A program made the translations under genes and the position numbers. Below the pieces are notes generated by a model. That model was not told the DNA's origin and made no database searches. It saw nothing but the letters and a program-made list of their open reading frames with translations. A stretch of DNA of 64,000 nt, taken from the NCBI RefSeq assembly GCF_014192105.1, contig NZ_JACHXK010000002.1, positions 73,113 through 137,112 of the forward strand, given 5' to 3'. This document shows positions 26,060 through 34,301 of this stretch, piece after piece. This DNA comes from Paenibacillus phyllosphaerae (GTDB lineage Bacteria; Bacillota; Bacilli; Paenibacillales; Paenibacillaceae). The stretch's first letter is position 1. The number at the start of each line of letters is the position of its first letter.

Positions 26060-26093
26060 TTCCAGAGTCGCATGGTAACATGAATGTACGACA

Positions 26094-26115
26094 GTTGCGC
26101 AAACGTTTGAACAAC
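26094..26115. promoter_or_regulatory. LacI-family operator O1 (MalR-like)
   Basis: The 22-bp dyad GTTG-2-CAAACGTTTG-2-CAAC has the CAAACGTTTG core of maltodextrin-type LacI regulators in Firmicutes. It is the upstream member of a pair before the amylopullulanase gene. Confidence 0.7.
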
Positions 26116-26222
26116 ATGGGCGTACGATTCACTGGGATCAGAAGGACACTTCTCGAGAATGGCGAAATAGACACAATTAAGTCGTCTGTTTCCCTCGAAA
26201 GCCGTCTATTTATTGCGCTTAT

Positions 26223-26242
26223 TTGTGCAAACGTTTGTGCAA
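26223..26242. promoter_or_regulatory. LacI-family operator O2 (MalR-like)
   Basis: TTG-2-CAAACGTTTG-2-CAA repeats the core and outer arms of the site at 26094. The centres are 128 bp apart, a distance that would allow looping. It lies 41 bases before the amylopullulanase start codon. Confidence 0.7.
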
Positions 26243-26282
26243 CTGTAAGAAGCTATCGAATTATGGGGAGGAAAGCTAGCAC

Positions 26283-29200
26283 ATGGGGAAAGGGTATCGA
26301 AATCAGCTTCAACGTAAACTGTCATTTGTAACCGCTATCATTTTATTGCTCCAGCTGTTGTCCGGCATTGGGGCTGTGTATGCGGAGGATGCTGGAAACG
26401 TGACAACCGCGGAACAAGCGGACGGCGGGACAGGCGTGCAGACTGAGGAGGGAATCGGCGACGAACCCGCTGCAGACGGGATTCCAGCCGAAGAAGGCAC
26501 CGTGGATGAAGGAACTTCTGATGAAGGAACTTCTGATGAAGGAATCGCAGGAGCGGAAAGTGCGGAGGATGGTAATGCAGCTGAAGAAGGTTCGGCTGAA
26601 GATGACGCACCGGAACTCATCGCCGATGCATTGGTCGAACAGCCCGGAGGCCTCACCCAGTGGGTCGTAGCCGGCAGCTTCCAAGGCTGGAATCAGAATT
26701 CGCAGGAGACGCGGTTGAAACATCTGGTCGGAGGCTTCTACCAATACTCCACGGTGCTTCCGAAAGGTCAACACGAGTTTAAGATCGTGAAATCGGACTG
26801 GAGCGGGTTCTCGAACAACGGGGGCAACTTCAGCTTGAATCTGGAGGAAGCGAAGGTCGTCAATTTCTACGTGAATGAAACGACCGGCGCAGCGCGCATC
26901 AACGTGAAGGGCGTGGAAGGTCTTCCTTATTATGAACCTACGTTAACGGCGGCCAAATGGCCGAGACTGGTCGGCGATATACAGACCGTCTTCGGCGAGT
27001 CGGCATGGGCGCCGGATCAAGCGAAACAGCTGTTCGTCGACTACAATTTCGACGGTACCGTATTCAAGCTGCAGCGGACGCTTCCTGTCGGCAAGTACGA
27101 GGCAAAGGTTGCGCTCGGCCCGAACTGGGATGAGAGCTACGGCAATGCTCAGGGCGGCAATCTGCCGGTCAATATTCTTGACCCGTCCGATGTGACGTTT
27201 ACCTTCGCCAACACGGGCACAAAGCAGCTCGCTCACGATTACGTCGCGAAGAACGCTTCCTACGACGGGCTGATCGATAACAGCAAGATCGGCTTCGATA
27301 GCCGTTCGGTTACGTACAAGAAACCTTTCGGCGCGATTAAGCAGGGCGAGCAGGATCTGACGCTTCGCATCGCGGTGCTGAAGGGGGATGTGCAGACCGC
27401 GAAGGTCGAGCTGACGAATCCGGCAGGACTGGCGAGTTCCTTCACGATGAGGAAGGTAACAACGGTTGGCAGCCAGGATTACTACGAGGCCGTGCTGCCG
27501 AAGAGCGCTATGGGCCAGATCGGCATTTGGGGCTACAAATTCATTCTGATCGATGGCGCGACCAAGGTGGAATACGGCGATGACAGCGTGCGCGGCGGCG
27601 CGGGCAAAGTGTCGGCTGACGGCGCGGTTCCGTACGACCTGACGGTCTACGACCCGAATTACACGACGCCGGATTGGATGAAGAATGCGGTCGTCTATCA
27701 GATCTTCCCGGACCGCTTCTTCGACGGGAACGAGGCGAATAACCGCGCCAAGACGGTCGACGGCTACCGCGGGGCGCTTGACGAAGATACGGCCACGAGC
27801 GCGGGCGGGCAACAGCTGCAATATTTTGACGGCGGCGTAAGCAATGATCCTACGCCGGAGCAAGTATGGGGCGAGTGGTCGGATACGCCTGAGAATCCGG
27901 ATCGCTCGACGCCGGAGAACAAGCCGTACTATCCGAATGCGAAGACGGACGGCGCGTGGACGAACGAATTCTACGGCGGCGATATCGAAGGGATCCAGCA
28001 GAAGCTGACTTATTTGAAATCGCTTGGCGTGAACACGCTTTATTTGAACCCGGTATCGTGGGCGGCATCGAACCACAAGTACGATGCTACCGATTATGAG
28101 CACCTCGATCCGATGTTCGGCGAGCCGGTCTACAATACGCCGGGCGATCCGGATTCGGGCTTGAACTATGAAGAGACGCGCGCGAAGTCGGACCGCATCT
28201 ATCAGCTGTTCGCCAAGGAAGCGCGCACGCTTGGCATGCATCTCATTAACGACGGCGTGTTCAACCATGTCGGCGACGACTCGATTTATTTTGACCGCTA
28301 CGGCAAGTATCCGGAGATCGGCGCTTACGAGTATTGGGCGCAAGTCTACGATACGATGAGCGAGCAGAACGTGACGCAGCAAGCGGCGGAGACAGCCGTT
28401 CGCGCCGAGTTCGCGGCACAGATCAATCCGCTTACCGGCAAGAACTATGCGTATCCGGATGATTACATGTACACGACGTGGTTCACGATCGGCCAGGACA
28501 AAGTAACCGAGGACGACGGCACTTCCCATTACCGCTATGACGCATGGTGGGGCTATGACTCGCTGCCGGTTATGGATGCCAAAGAGCCGCAAGACGGCGA
28601 TACGGAGGCCATCGAAGGCTTGCACGAGTGGAACAACGTTCATTACCGCGATACGGTTATCGGCCACGATCTGACTGGCCTGTCCGATGCGGAGGCGAGC
28701 GCGGCGATGCAAGCGACGAACTCGCAGCGCTGGATGTGGATGGGTTCGAGCGGCTGGCGTCTGGACGTTGCGCCGGATGTATCGAACGGCACGTGGAGCA
28801 AATTCCGCGAGGCGGTCAAATCGGTAACGGGCCGCACCGATGCGAACGGCAATCCGATCGAAGAGCCGATCATTCTCGGCGAAGAGTGGGGCGTAGCGAC
28901 GAAGTATCTGCTGGGCGACCAGTTCGACTCCGTCATGAACTACCGTTTCCGGGGCGCGATTCAGAGCTTCTTGATCTCGGGCAACGCGCAAACGATGGAT
29001 GAGACGCTGGAGTCGATTCGCGAAGACTATCCGGAGGAAGCATGGCAGGCGATGCTCAATCTGGTCGATTCCCATGATACGATTCGTTCGATTACGAAGT
29101 ACGACAATCCGAATTATGAAGAAGAGCATCTGGTCATCGCGCCGGAAGCGACGGATAAAGCGCTCAAGTTGCAGCAGCTGACGGCGATTATGCAGCTGAC

Positions 29201-32200
29201 GTATCCAGGCGCGCCAACGATCTATTATGGCGACGAAGTAGGCGTTACCGGAACGAAGGATCCGGACTCGCGCCGCACCTTCCCGTGGGAGCGGGTAACG
29301 GAAGGCGAGAATGGCGAGTTCAGCGCCGTCGGTCGGTACAGCGATCTGTTCAGCACGTACCAGAAGGCAGCGCAGCTGCGTAACGAGAACGAAGTGCTGC
29401 GTACGGGCGAGATTCAGACGGCGTATGCGCAGGGCGATGCCATCGTCTATGCACGCAAGAGCGATACGACCGGCGCGCTTATCGCGATCAATCGCGGCAG
29501 CGAGCCGCTTACGGTCGAAGCGAATGTAGCAGGCTTCCTGCCGGATGGGCTGGAGTTGACCGATCTGCTGCCGATGAGCGGCGGTACGGGCGCAACCGTA
29601 TCCGGAGGCAAGGTTAAGCTGACGATTCCCGCACTGAGCGGCATGATTCTGCTGTCTGGCGCTGAGCTATCCGAAGTAGCGCCGATCGAGGGACTTAAGG
29701 CAGTCGGCGGCAATAAGAAGGTTGATCTCAGCTGGGATGCGGCTGAAGGCGCCGAAGGCTACGGCGTCTATCGTGCAGCTATCGAGGGCGGTGCCGTCGA
29801 GCTGATCGGTACAGTAACGGAGCCAAGCTACACGGATACGAACGTCACGAACGGCACCAAATATTATTACTCGGTAACCGCTGCAGTAGGCGCGAGCCAA
29901 AGCGCGCTGAGCGATATGGCGGCAGCAACGCCGTCGTTCCCGGTAGCGTCCGTTGCCATCACGCAGCAATCGACGCCGGTAACGCTTGGAGTCGGCAACG
30001 TCACTTCGGAGATTCAAGTCTCCATTGACGTGCCTGGGCTGACGGACGATCCGGCGCTGGCAGGCAAAGAGGCGACCGGAATTGCCGTGAAGTTGATGTA
30101 CTATAAGGAAGGCACTTCGAAAGAAGCGGCTCTGGAAACGAAGCTTAGATATCGCGCGGACGGACAGAATGGCGACAAAATTTATTGGGCGCAATTCGAA
30201 CCGACGGGAAGCGGCGCTTATTCCTATTTTGCCCTCGTGTCGACCGATAACGAAGAGACTTACACGGAATCTGCCCAGAGCTATGTCGATGTCTATGCGA
30301 ATCCGGATGATACGACGCCTCCGCAGGCGGTGACGCTGTCGCCGATCGATGTGGAATCGAACATGGTACAGCTCAAATGGGCGCTGCCGGAAGATAAGAC
30401 GGGGATCACGGGCATCGAGATCTACCGGAAGGAAGGCGCAGGCCAATTCCTTCTGATCGGAACCGCGGCAAGCAACGCTGTAACCTACATTGACTATACG
30501 GTCAGCAACGATACGGCCTATGAGTACAAGGTCGTCACCTATGACAATGCCTATAACCGGGCGGAGTCCGGCATTCAGGCCGTAACGCCGAAGCTCGTCA
30601 TGGTCGACGTTACCCTGCGTCTGCATCTTCCGGCTTATACGCCGACGACGGACAATATTTATTTGGCCGGCAGCTTGAACGGCTGGAGCGCGAACGGCAA
30701 TCTGTTGACGGTGCCGAGCGGAGCGACCGACCGCAGCGTGGTCGAGTACAGCTTCAAGATGATGGCTGGCAAGTCGATCGAATACAAGTACACGCGCGGC
30801 AATTGGTCAACGGAAGCATTCACCAGCCATGAACGCAAAGCAAACGATGATACCGATATGGGCAACTGGGCGTACAGCTCCACCAACACGAATATGCAGC
30901 TGACGATCAAGAATCAGGGCGGCAACAAAATGCTCGTCGACGATTACGTGCTGCGTTGGGTCGATATGCCGATGATGATCTCGCTTCCGCGGACATCCTA
31001 TGGCGACAACATCGCCTATACGACAGAAGACAGCACAATGGATCTTAAGGCGGTCGTGCCGTTCGGCGTATCGTTCACGATTAACGGGCAGCCGATCCCA
31101 TCGGAAGCGATGGACGCAAGAGGCAATGTGCTGCTAAGCGGTATTCCGCTGAGCGTAGGCGTCAACACATTCGAGGTTCACATCGAGCCGACGCAAGAGA
31201 CGCTTAATCTGCCATGGTATGAAGACAAAGGCCGCGCTAGCCAGGCCACGAAGACCGTTACGATCGAAGTGACGCGGACAGGGGAGACCGATCCGGATGA
31301 CGGCGATGGCGACAACGGCAATGGAAATGGAAATGGAAATGGAAATGGTTCGAATAGCGGAGGCACGACGACGCCTGCTCAGCCTGCCGGGGTGCAGCAA
31401 GCGACCATGGATCAGCTGAAGCCGAATGCGCAAGGCATCGCTGTCGTGGCGCTCGGCCAAGGCATCAGCGAATTGCAGCTTCCCGTGCAAGCAGGTAACG
31501 GGCAAGGTGCGGCAGACCTTGAAGTCAAAGCCGGTGCCGTAACGGTCGCTATACCGCAAGAAGTGTTGCAGGCGTTAGCGAACCTGCTTCCGGCTGAACT
31601 TCGTGAGGGCGGGCATCTGTCCTTGTCGGTGAAGAAGCTGGATCAAGCGGCATCCGATGCGGCGATCCAAGCCGTACAACCGCAAGGCGGCAGTACGTTA
31701 TCGCTGGCTGGGGAAATCTATGAGTTCGAACTTTCTGCCGTAACCAAAGACGGCAAGACTTCCAAGCTGTCCGCATTCGGCGGCACGCCAATCATGCTGA
31801 GCTTTACGCTGGATGGCAACGCGAATGCCGAGCTGGCAGGCGTCTACTACCTGGCGGCTGACGGCGAATTGGAATATGTGGGCGGAACGGTCAAGAATGG
31901 CGTCCTTACCGCGCAAGTGAGCCACTTCAGCCGCTATGCACCGTTGGAATATAAGGCGGTCTACAACGATCTGAAGGCAGGACATTGGGCGCTTGAAGCG
32001 GTAACCGCACTGAGCGCGAAACATATTGTCGAGGGCGTAGGAGGCGGCGCGTTCGCGCCTAGCGCACAGGTAACGCGTGCGGAATTCGCGGCGATGCTCG
32101 TCCGCGCATTCGGTCTCACGGCCGAAGCTGAGGCGCCATTCGCGGATGTAGCCAAAGGTGCCTGGTATGCGGAAGCGGTAGCCGCTGCATATGAACACGG

Positions 32201-32501
32201 CATCGTAACCGGCCAGACAGCAGGCAAGTTTGCGCCGGCAGCGGTCATCTCCCGCGAAGAGATGGCGGTCATGATCGTCCGGGCCTACGAAACTTTGACG
32301 GGCAAGGAGACAGCTGCTCGTATCGCGCTTCAGGTTCGCGACGCTGCGTCCGTCAGTAAGTGGGCAACGGAATCCGTCGCTGCTGCGGTAGAGCTCGGCC
32401 TGATGCAAGGTCAGAGCACGGGCTTCAATCCTAAGGCAACCGCTACCCGCGCCGAGAGCGCGCAAGTGATCTATAAGCTGTTAACCAAGTTTGAGCAATA
32501 G
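26283..32501 (+). CDS. SLH-anchored amylopullulanase (GH13, multi-modular)
   Basis: A 2072-residue secreted enzyme for starch and pullulan. Approximate order: signal peptide 1-35; acidic low-complexity 40-110; two X25-type modules (about 118-215 and 217-315, the first with GSFQGWNQNS); an N-terminal CBM34-like domain (328-450); GH13 barrel (460-1055); beta C-domain; FN3 (1137-1220); an unassigned domain; second FN3 (1347-1438); a CBM20-like domain (1440-1560, YLAGSLNGWS); a Gly/Asn linker; an unassigned domain; three SLH repeats (1895-2072). GH13 catalytic residues are Asp828 (GWRLDVAPD), Glu867 (ILGEEWG) and Asp932 (DSHDT). This order matches the type II amylopullulanases of thermophilic clostridia. 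SLH repeats should bind pyruvylated wall polymer. GGGGAGG lies 11 bases before ATG 26283. Two LacI-type operators precede it. Confidence 0.93.
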   Translation: MGKGYRNQLQRKLSFVTAIILLLQLLSGIGAVYAEDAGNVTTAEQADGGTGVQTEEGIGDEPAADGIPAEEGTVDEGTSDEGTSDEGIAGAESAEDGNAAEEGSAEDDAPELIADALVEQPGGLTQWVVAGSFQGWNQNSQETRLKHLVGGFYQYSTVLPKGQHEFKIVKSDWSGFSNNGGNFSLNLEEAKVVNFYVNETTGAARINVKGVEGLPYYEPTLTAAKWPRLVGDIQTVFGESAWAPDQAKQLFVDYNFDGTVFKLQRTLPVGKYEAKVALGPNWDESYGNAQGGNLPVNILDPSDVTFTFANTGTKQLAHDYVAKNASYDGLIDNSKIGFDSRSVTYKKPFGAIKQGEQDLTLRIAVLKGDVQTAKVELTNPAGLASSFTMRKVTTVGSQDYYEAVLPKSAMGQIGIWGYKFILIDGATKVEYGDDSVRGGAGKVSADGAVPYDLTVYDPNYTTPDWMKNAVVYQIFPDRFFDGNEANNRAKTVDGYRGALDEDTATSAGGQQLQYFDGGVSNDPTPEQVWGEWSDTPENPDRSTPENKPYYPNAKTDGAWTNEFYGGDIEGIQQKLTYLKSLGVNTLYLNPVSWAASNHKYDATDYEHLDPMFGEPVYNTPGDPDSGLNYEETRAKSDRIYQLFAKEARTLGMHLINDGVFNHVGDDSIYFDRYGKYPEIGAYEYWAQVYDTMSEQNVTQQAAETAVRAEFAAQINPLTGKNYAYPDDYMYTTWFTIGQDKVTEDDGTSHYRYDAWWGYDSLPVMDAKEPQDGDTEAIEGLHEWNNVHYRDTVIGHDLTGLSDAEASAAMQATNSQRWMWMGSSGWRLDVAPDVSNGTWSKFREAVKSVTGRTDANGNPIEEPIILGEEWGVATKYLLGDQFDSVMNYRFRGAIQSFLISGNAQTMDETLESIREDYPEEAWQAMLNLVDSHDTIRSITKYDNPNYEEEHLVIAPEATDKALKLQQLTAIMQLTYPGAPTIYYGDEVGVTGTKDPDSRRTFPWERVTEGENGEFSAVGRYSDLFSTYQKAAQLRNENEVLRTGEIQTAYAQGDAIVYARKSDTTGALIAINRGSEPLTVEANVAGFLPDGLELTDLLPMSGGTGATVSGGKVKLTIPALSGMILLSGAELSEVAPIEGLKAVGGNKKVDLSWDAAEGAEGYGVYRAAIEGGAVELIGTVTEPSYTDTNVTNGTKYYYSVTAAVGASQSALSDMAAATPSFPVASVAITQQSTPVTLGVGNVTSEIQVSIDVPGLTDDPALAGKEATGIAVKLMYYKEGTSKEAALETKLRYRADGQNGDKIYWAQFEPTGSGAYSYFALVSTDNEETYTESAQSYVDVYANPDDTTPPQAVTLSPIDVESNMVQLKWALPEDKTGITGIEIYRKEGAGQFLLIGTAASNAVTYIDYTVSNDTAYEYKVVTYDNAYNRAESGIQAVTPKLVMVDVTLRLHLPAYTPTTDNIYLAGSLNGWSANGNLLTVPSGATDRSVVEYSFKMMAGKSIEYKYTRGNWSTEAFTSHERKANDDTDMGNWAYSSTNTNMQLTIKNQGGNKMLVDDYVLRWVDMPMMISLPRTSYGDNIAYTTEDSTMDLKAVVPFGVSFTINGQPIPSEAMDARGNVLLSGIPLSVGVNTFEVHIEPTQETLNLPWYEDKGRASQATKTVTIEVTRTGETDPDDGDGDNGNGNGNGNGNGSNSGGTTTPAQPAGVQQATMDQLKPNAQGIAVVALGQGISELQLPVQAGNGQGAADLEVKAGAVTVAIPQEVLQALANLLPAELREGGHLSLSVKKLDQAASDAAIQAVQPQGGSTLSLAGEIYEFELSAVTKDGKTSKLSAFGGTPIMLSFTLDGNANAELAGVYYLAADGELEYVGGTVKNGVLTAQVSHFSRYAPLEYKAVYNDLKAGHWALEAVTALSAKHIVEGVGGGAFAPSAQVTRAEFAAMLVRAFGLTAEAEAPFADVAKGAWYAEAVAAAYEHGIVTGQTAGKFAPAAVISREEMAVMIVRAYETLTGKETAARIALQVRDAASVSKWATESVAAAVELGLMQGQSTGFNPKATATRAESAQVIYKLLTKFEQ
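26507..26545 (+). repeat. 15-bp tandem repeat in the acidic linker
   Basis: GAAGGAACTTCTGAT is repeated in tandem, coding a repeated EGTSD unit in the acidic stretch after the signal peptide of the amylopullulanase. Confidence 0.7.
31321..31348 (+). repeat. Hexanucleotide repeat in the Gly/Asn linker
   Basis: About four copies of GGAAAT encode a Gly-Asn repeat between the CBM20-like region and the C-terminal surface modules. It is prone to slippage, always in steps of two codons. Confidence 0.8.
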
Positions 32502-32520
32502 GATATAGCAAGATCGAACT

Positions 32521-32560
32521 ACCCCTGGTCATTTTCTCTGGCTAGGGGTCGTTCATTTTT
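32521..32560 (+). terminator. Terminator after the amylopullulanase gene
   Basis: ACCCCTGGTC pairs with GGCTAGGGGT (G-T pair allowed), followed by a T-rich TTCATTTTT. Confidence 0.7.
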
Positions 32561-32660
32561 CCTGCAACTTTGACGATATAAAAAGAGGGGTTCTACTCAG
32601 GAAGCAGAATTAGGATGATGCACATTCTGCTAGCGATTTAGAAAGACGAGGGGAAACGTT

Positions 32661-34289
32661 ATGAAAAAGAGAGCGGCGGCAGCAGCCGTCCTGGCTTCGC
32701 TGATCACATCTTCGATTGCCTTGAGCGGCGGGGATGCGTACGCGCAAGACGAGAATCAAGTGTACAAGAACGAGAACGGCGAGATCCACACGATTGTCGG
32801 CGATCTTCAGAAGCTGGCAGGTGCGACGCCCCAGGAGCGCGCATTCCGGGCGCTTGAGCAGGTGAAAGGCGACTACGGCATTCGCGATGTGTCCGAATTC
32901 GTCCCGGGCGAAGTTGTCCGGAACGGGGTTGTCACCTCTTCTTCGCCGAAATCCGCAAAGAGCTTCAGCGCGCAATCTCTCGGCGATGTGCACACCAAAT
33001 TCGACCGTAAATTGGACGGCATTCCCGTCTATGGAGAGCAGCTGATCATGCATGAAAAAAACGGCCAGTTCACGGGCGTAACGGGTAAATACAAGGCGCT
33101 TAAGGAGACTGCTTCGGCTCCGGTAATCGGGCTCACAGAAGCGATTGAACGGGCCATCTCCTTCACGGGGTTCAGCGGTCAATTATCGGTCCCGGCAGCG
33201 GGAGAGCTGGTATACCTTCCGGTAGAAGACCAAGCCGTTCTAGCCTATAAAGTAACGGTCTGTTACTTGGACAGCGACTCGCCGGGCGATTGGATCCTAT
33301 TCGTGAATGCGGTAGAGGGTGAAGTCATCCGAAGCCTCAACAAACTTGCCGGCGTGAAAAGCACGGCCGCAACCACCGCAGGGACCGGCTCGGGGGCTTC
33401 CGGGGCAGCCAAGCTGCACACGGTCAAGAAGGGCGCCGATTTCTACCTGGAGGACCGTTCCAAGGCGATGTATCTCAAGGGCGGCACCATCACTACGTAC
33501 ACCTTCAACTATGGGTCGATTTCCCAAACCTATGTAACGGACAAGGATAACGTATGGACGGACGAGGCGGCGGTAGACGCACACGTGAACGTCGGCAAAG
33601 TATACGATTATCTGCTTAAGGTGCTCGGGCGCGATTCCTACGATGGTCAAGGAACATCGATTGTATCTGGCGTCCATTATTCGAACGGCTACAATAATGC
33701 ATTCTGGAGCGGCGCAATGCAGCAGATGGTCTATGGTGACGGAGACGGCGCAGAGATGTCCAGCCTGTCGTCGGGACTTGACGTTACGGCGCATGAGCTC
33801 TTCCACGCGGTGACCGAATACACGTCCGGACTGGAATATTACGGTCAATCCGGCGCGCTCAACGAGTCGTGGTCCGATGCATTCGGTGCGGCTGTCGACG
33901 GAGACGACTGGATGATCGGCGAAGATATCTGGACGCCTGGCGTTCCGGGCGACGCGCTTCGCTATATGGATGATCCGACAAAAGGGGACCCTCTATATGC
34001 GCAGCCGGGTCATATGGATGACTATGTGGACACGTATGAAGATAACGGCGGCGTTCATATCAATTCGGGCATCCCGAACAAGGCGTTCTACAAGTTTGCG
34101 ACCAGCATCGGCTCTCGCGATGAGGCGATCAAGATATGGTATCTTGCAGCAACGGCTTACATGACGCCGACAACGGATTTTTCCGGCGCAAGAGAGGCGA
34201 CGCTGCTAGCTTGCAAAGAACTGTACGACAAGAGCTCGTCGACTTACAAAGCATTGGAAGCAGCATGGACGAGCGTAGGCGTGAAATAG
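32661..34289 (+). CDS. Thermolysin-like neutral metalloprotease (M4)
   Basis: A 542-residue preproenzyme: signal peptide 1-28 (ends DAYA), FTP/PepSY propeptide to about residue 235 (FDRKLDGIPVYGEQLIMHEK), then the M4 catalytic domain. Zinc ligands are His378 and His382 in HELFH with catalytic Glu379, and Glu402 in GALNESWSDAFG, exactly 24 residues after His378 as in thermolysin; His466 (GGVHINSGIPN) matches the transition-state histidine. It is a secreted broad-specificity protease. ATG 32661 follows GAGGGGAAACGTT. The SLH protein begins 12 bases after its stop, so the pair form an operon; the protease may process wall proteins or prepare nutrients. Confidence 0.95.
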   Translation: MKKRAAAAAVLASLITSSIALSGGDAYAQDENQVYKNENGEIHTIVGDLQKLAGATPQERAFRALEQVKGDYGIRDVSEFVPGEVVRNGVVTSSSPKSAKSFSAQSLGDVHTKFDRKLDGIPVYGEQLIMHEKNGQFTGVTGKYKALKETASAPVIGLTEAIERAISFTGFSGQLSVPAAGELVYLPVEDQAVLAYKVTVCYLDSDSPGDWILFVNAVEGEVIRSLNKLAGVKSTAATTAGTGSGASGAAKLHTVKKGADFYLEDRSKAMYLKGGTITTYTFNYGSISQTYVTDKDNVWTDEAAVDAHVNVGKVYDYLLKVLGRDSYDGQGTSIVSGVHYSNGYNNAFWSGAMQQMVYGDGDGAEMSSLSSGLDVTAHELFHAVTEYTSGLEYYGQSGALNESWSDAFGAAVDGDDWMIGEDIWTPGVPGDALRYMDDPTKGDPLYAQPGHMDDYVDTYEDNGGVHINSGIPNKAFYKFATSIGSRDEAIKIWYLAATAYMTPTTDFSGAREATLLACKELYDKSSSTYKALEAAWTSVGVK

Positions 34290-34301
34290 GGGGAGAAGAA
34301 G

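Noticed and set aside
26309-29129. Long minus-strand frames opposite the amylopullulanase
   Set aside because: GC-rich codon mirror of the real gene: very Arg-rich, no ribosome binding site, no recognisable domain.
31321-31348. Possible CRISPR-like or mobile repeat
   Set aside because: It is an in-frame hexanucleotide microsatellite encoding a Gly/Asn linker.
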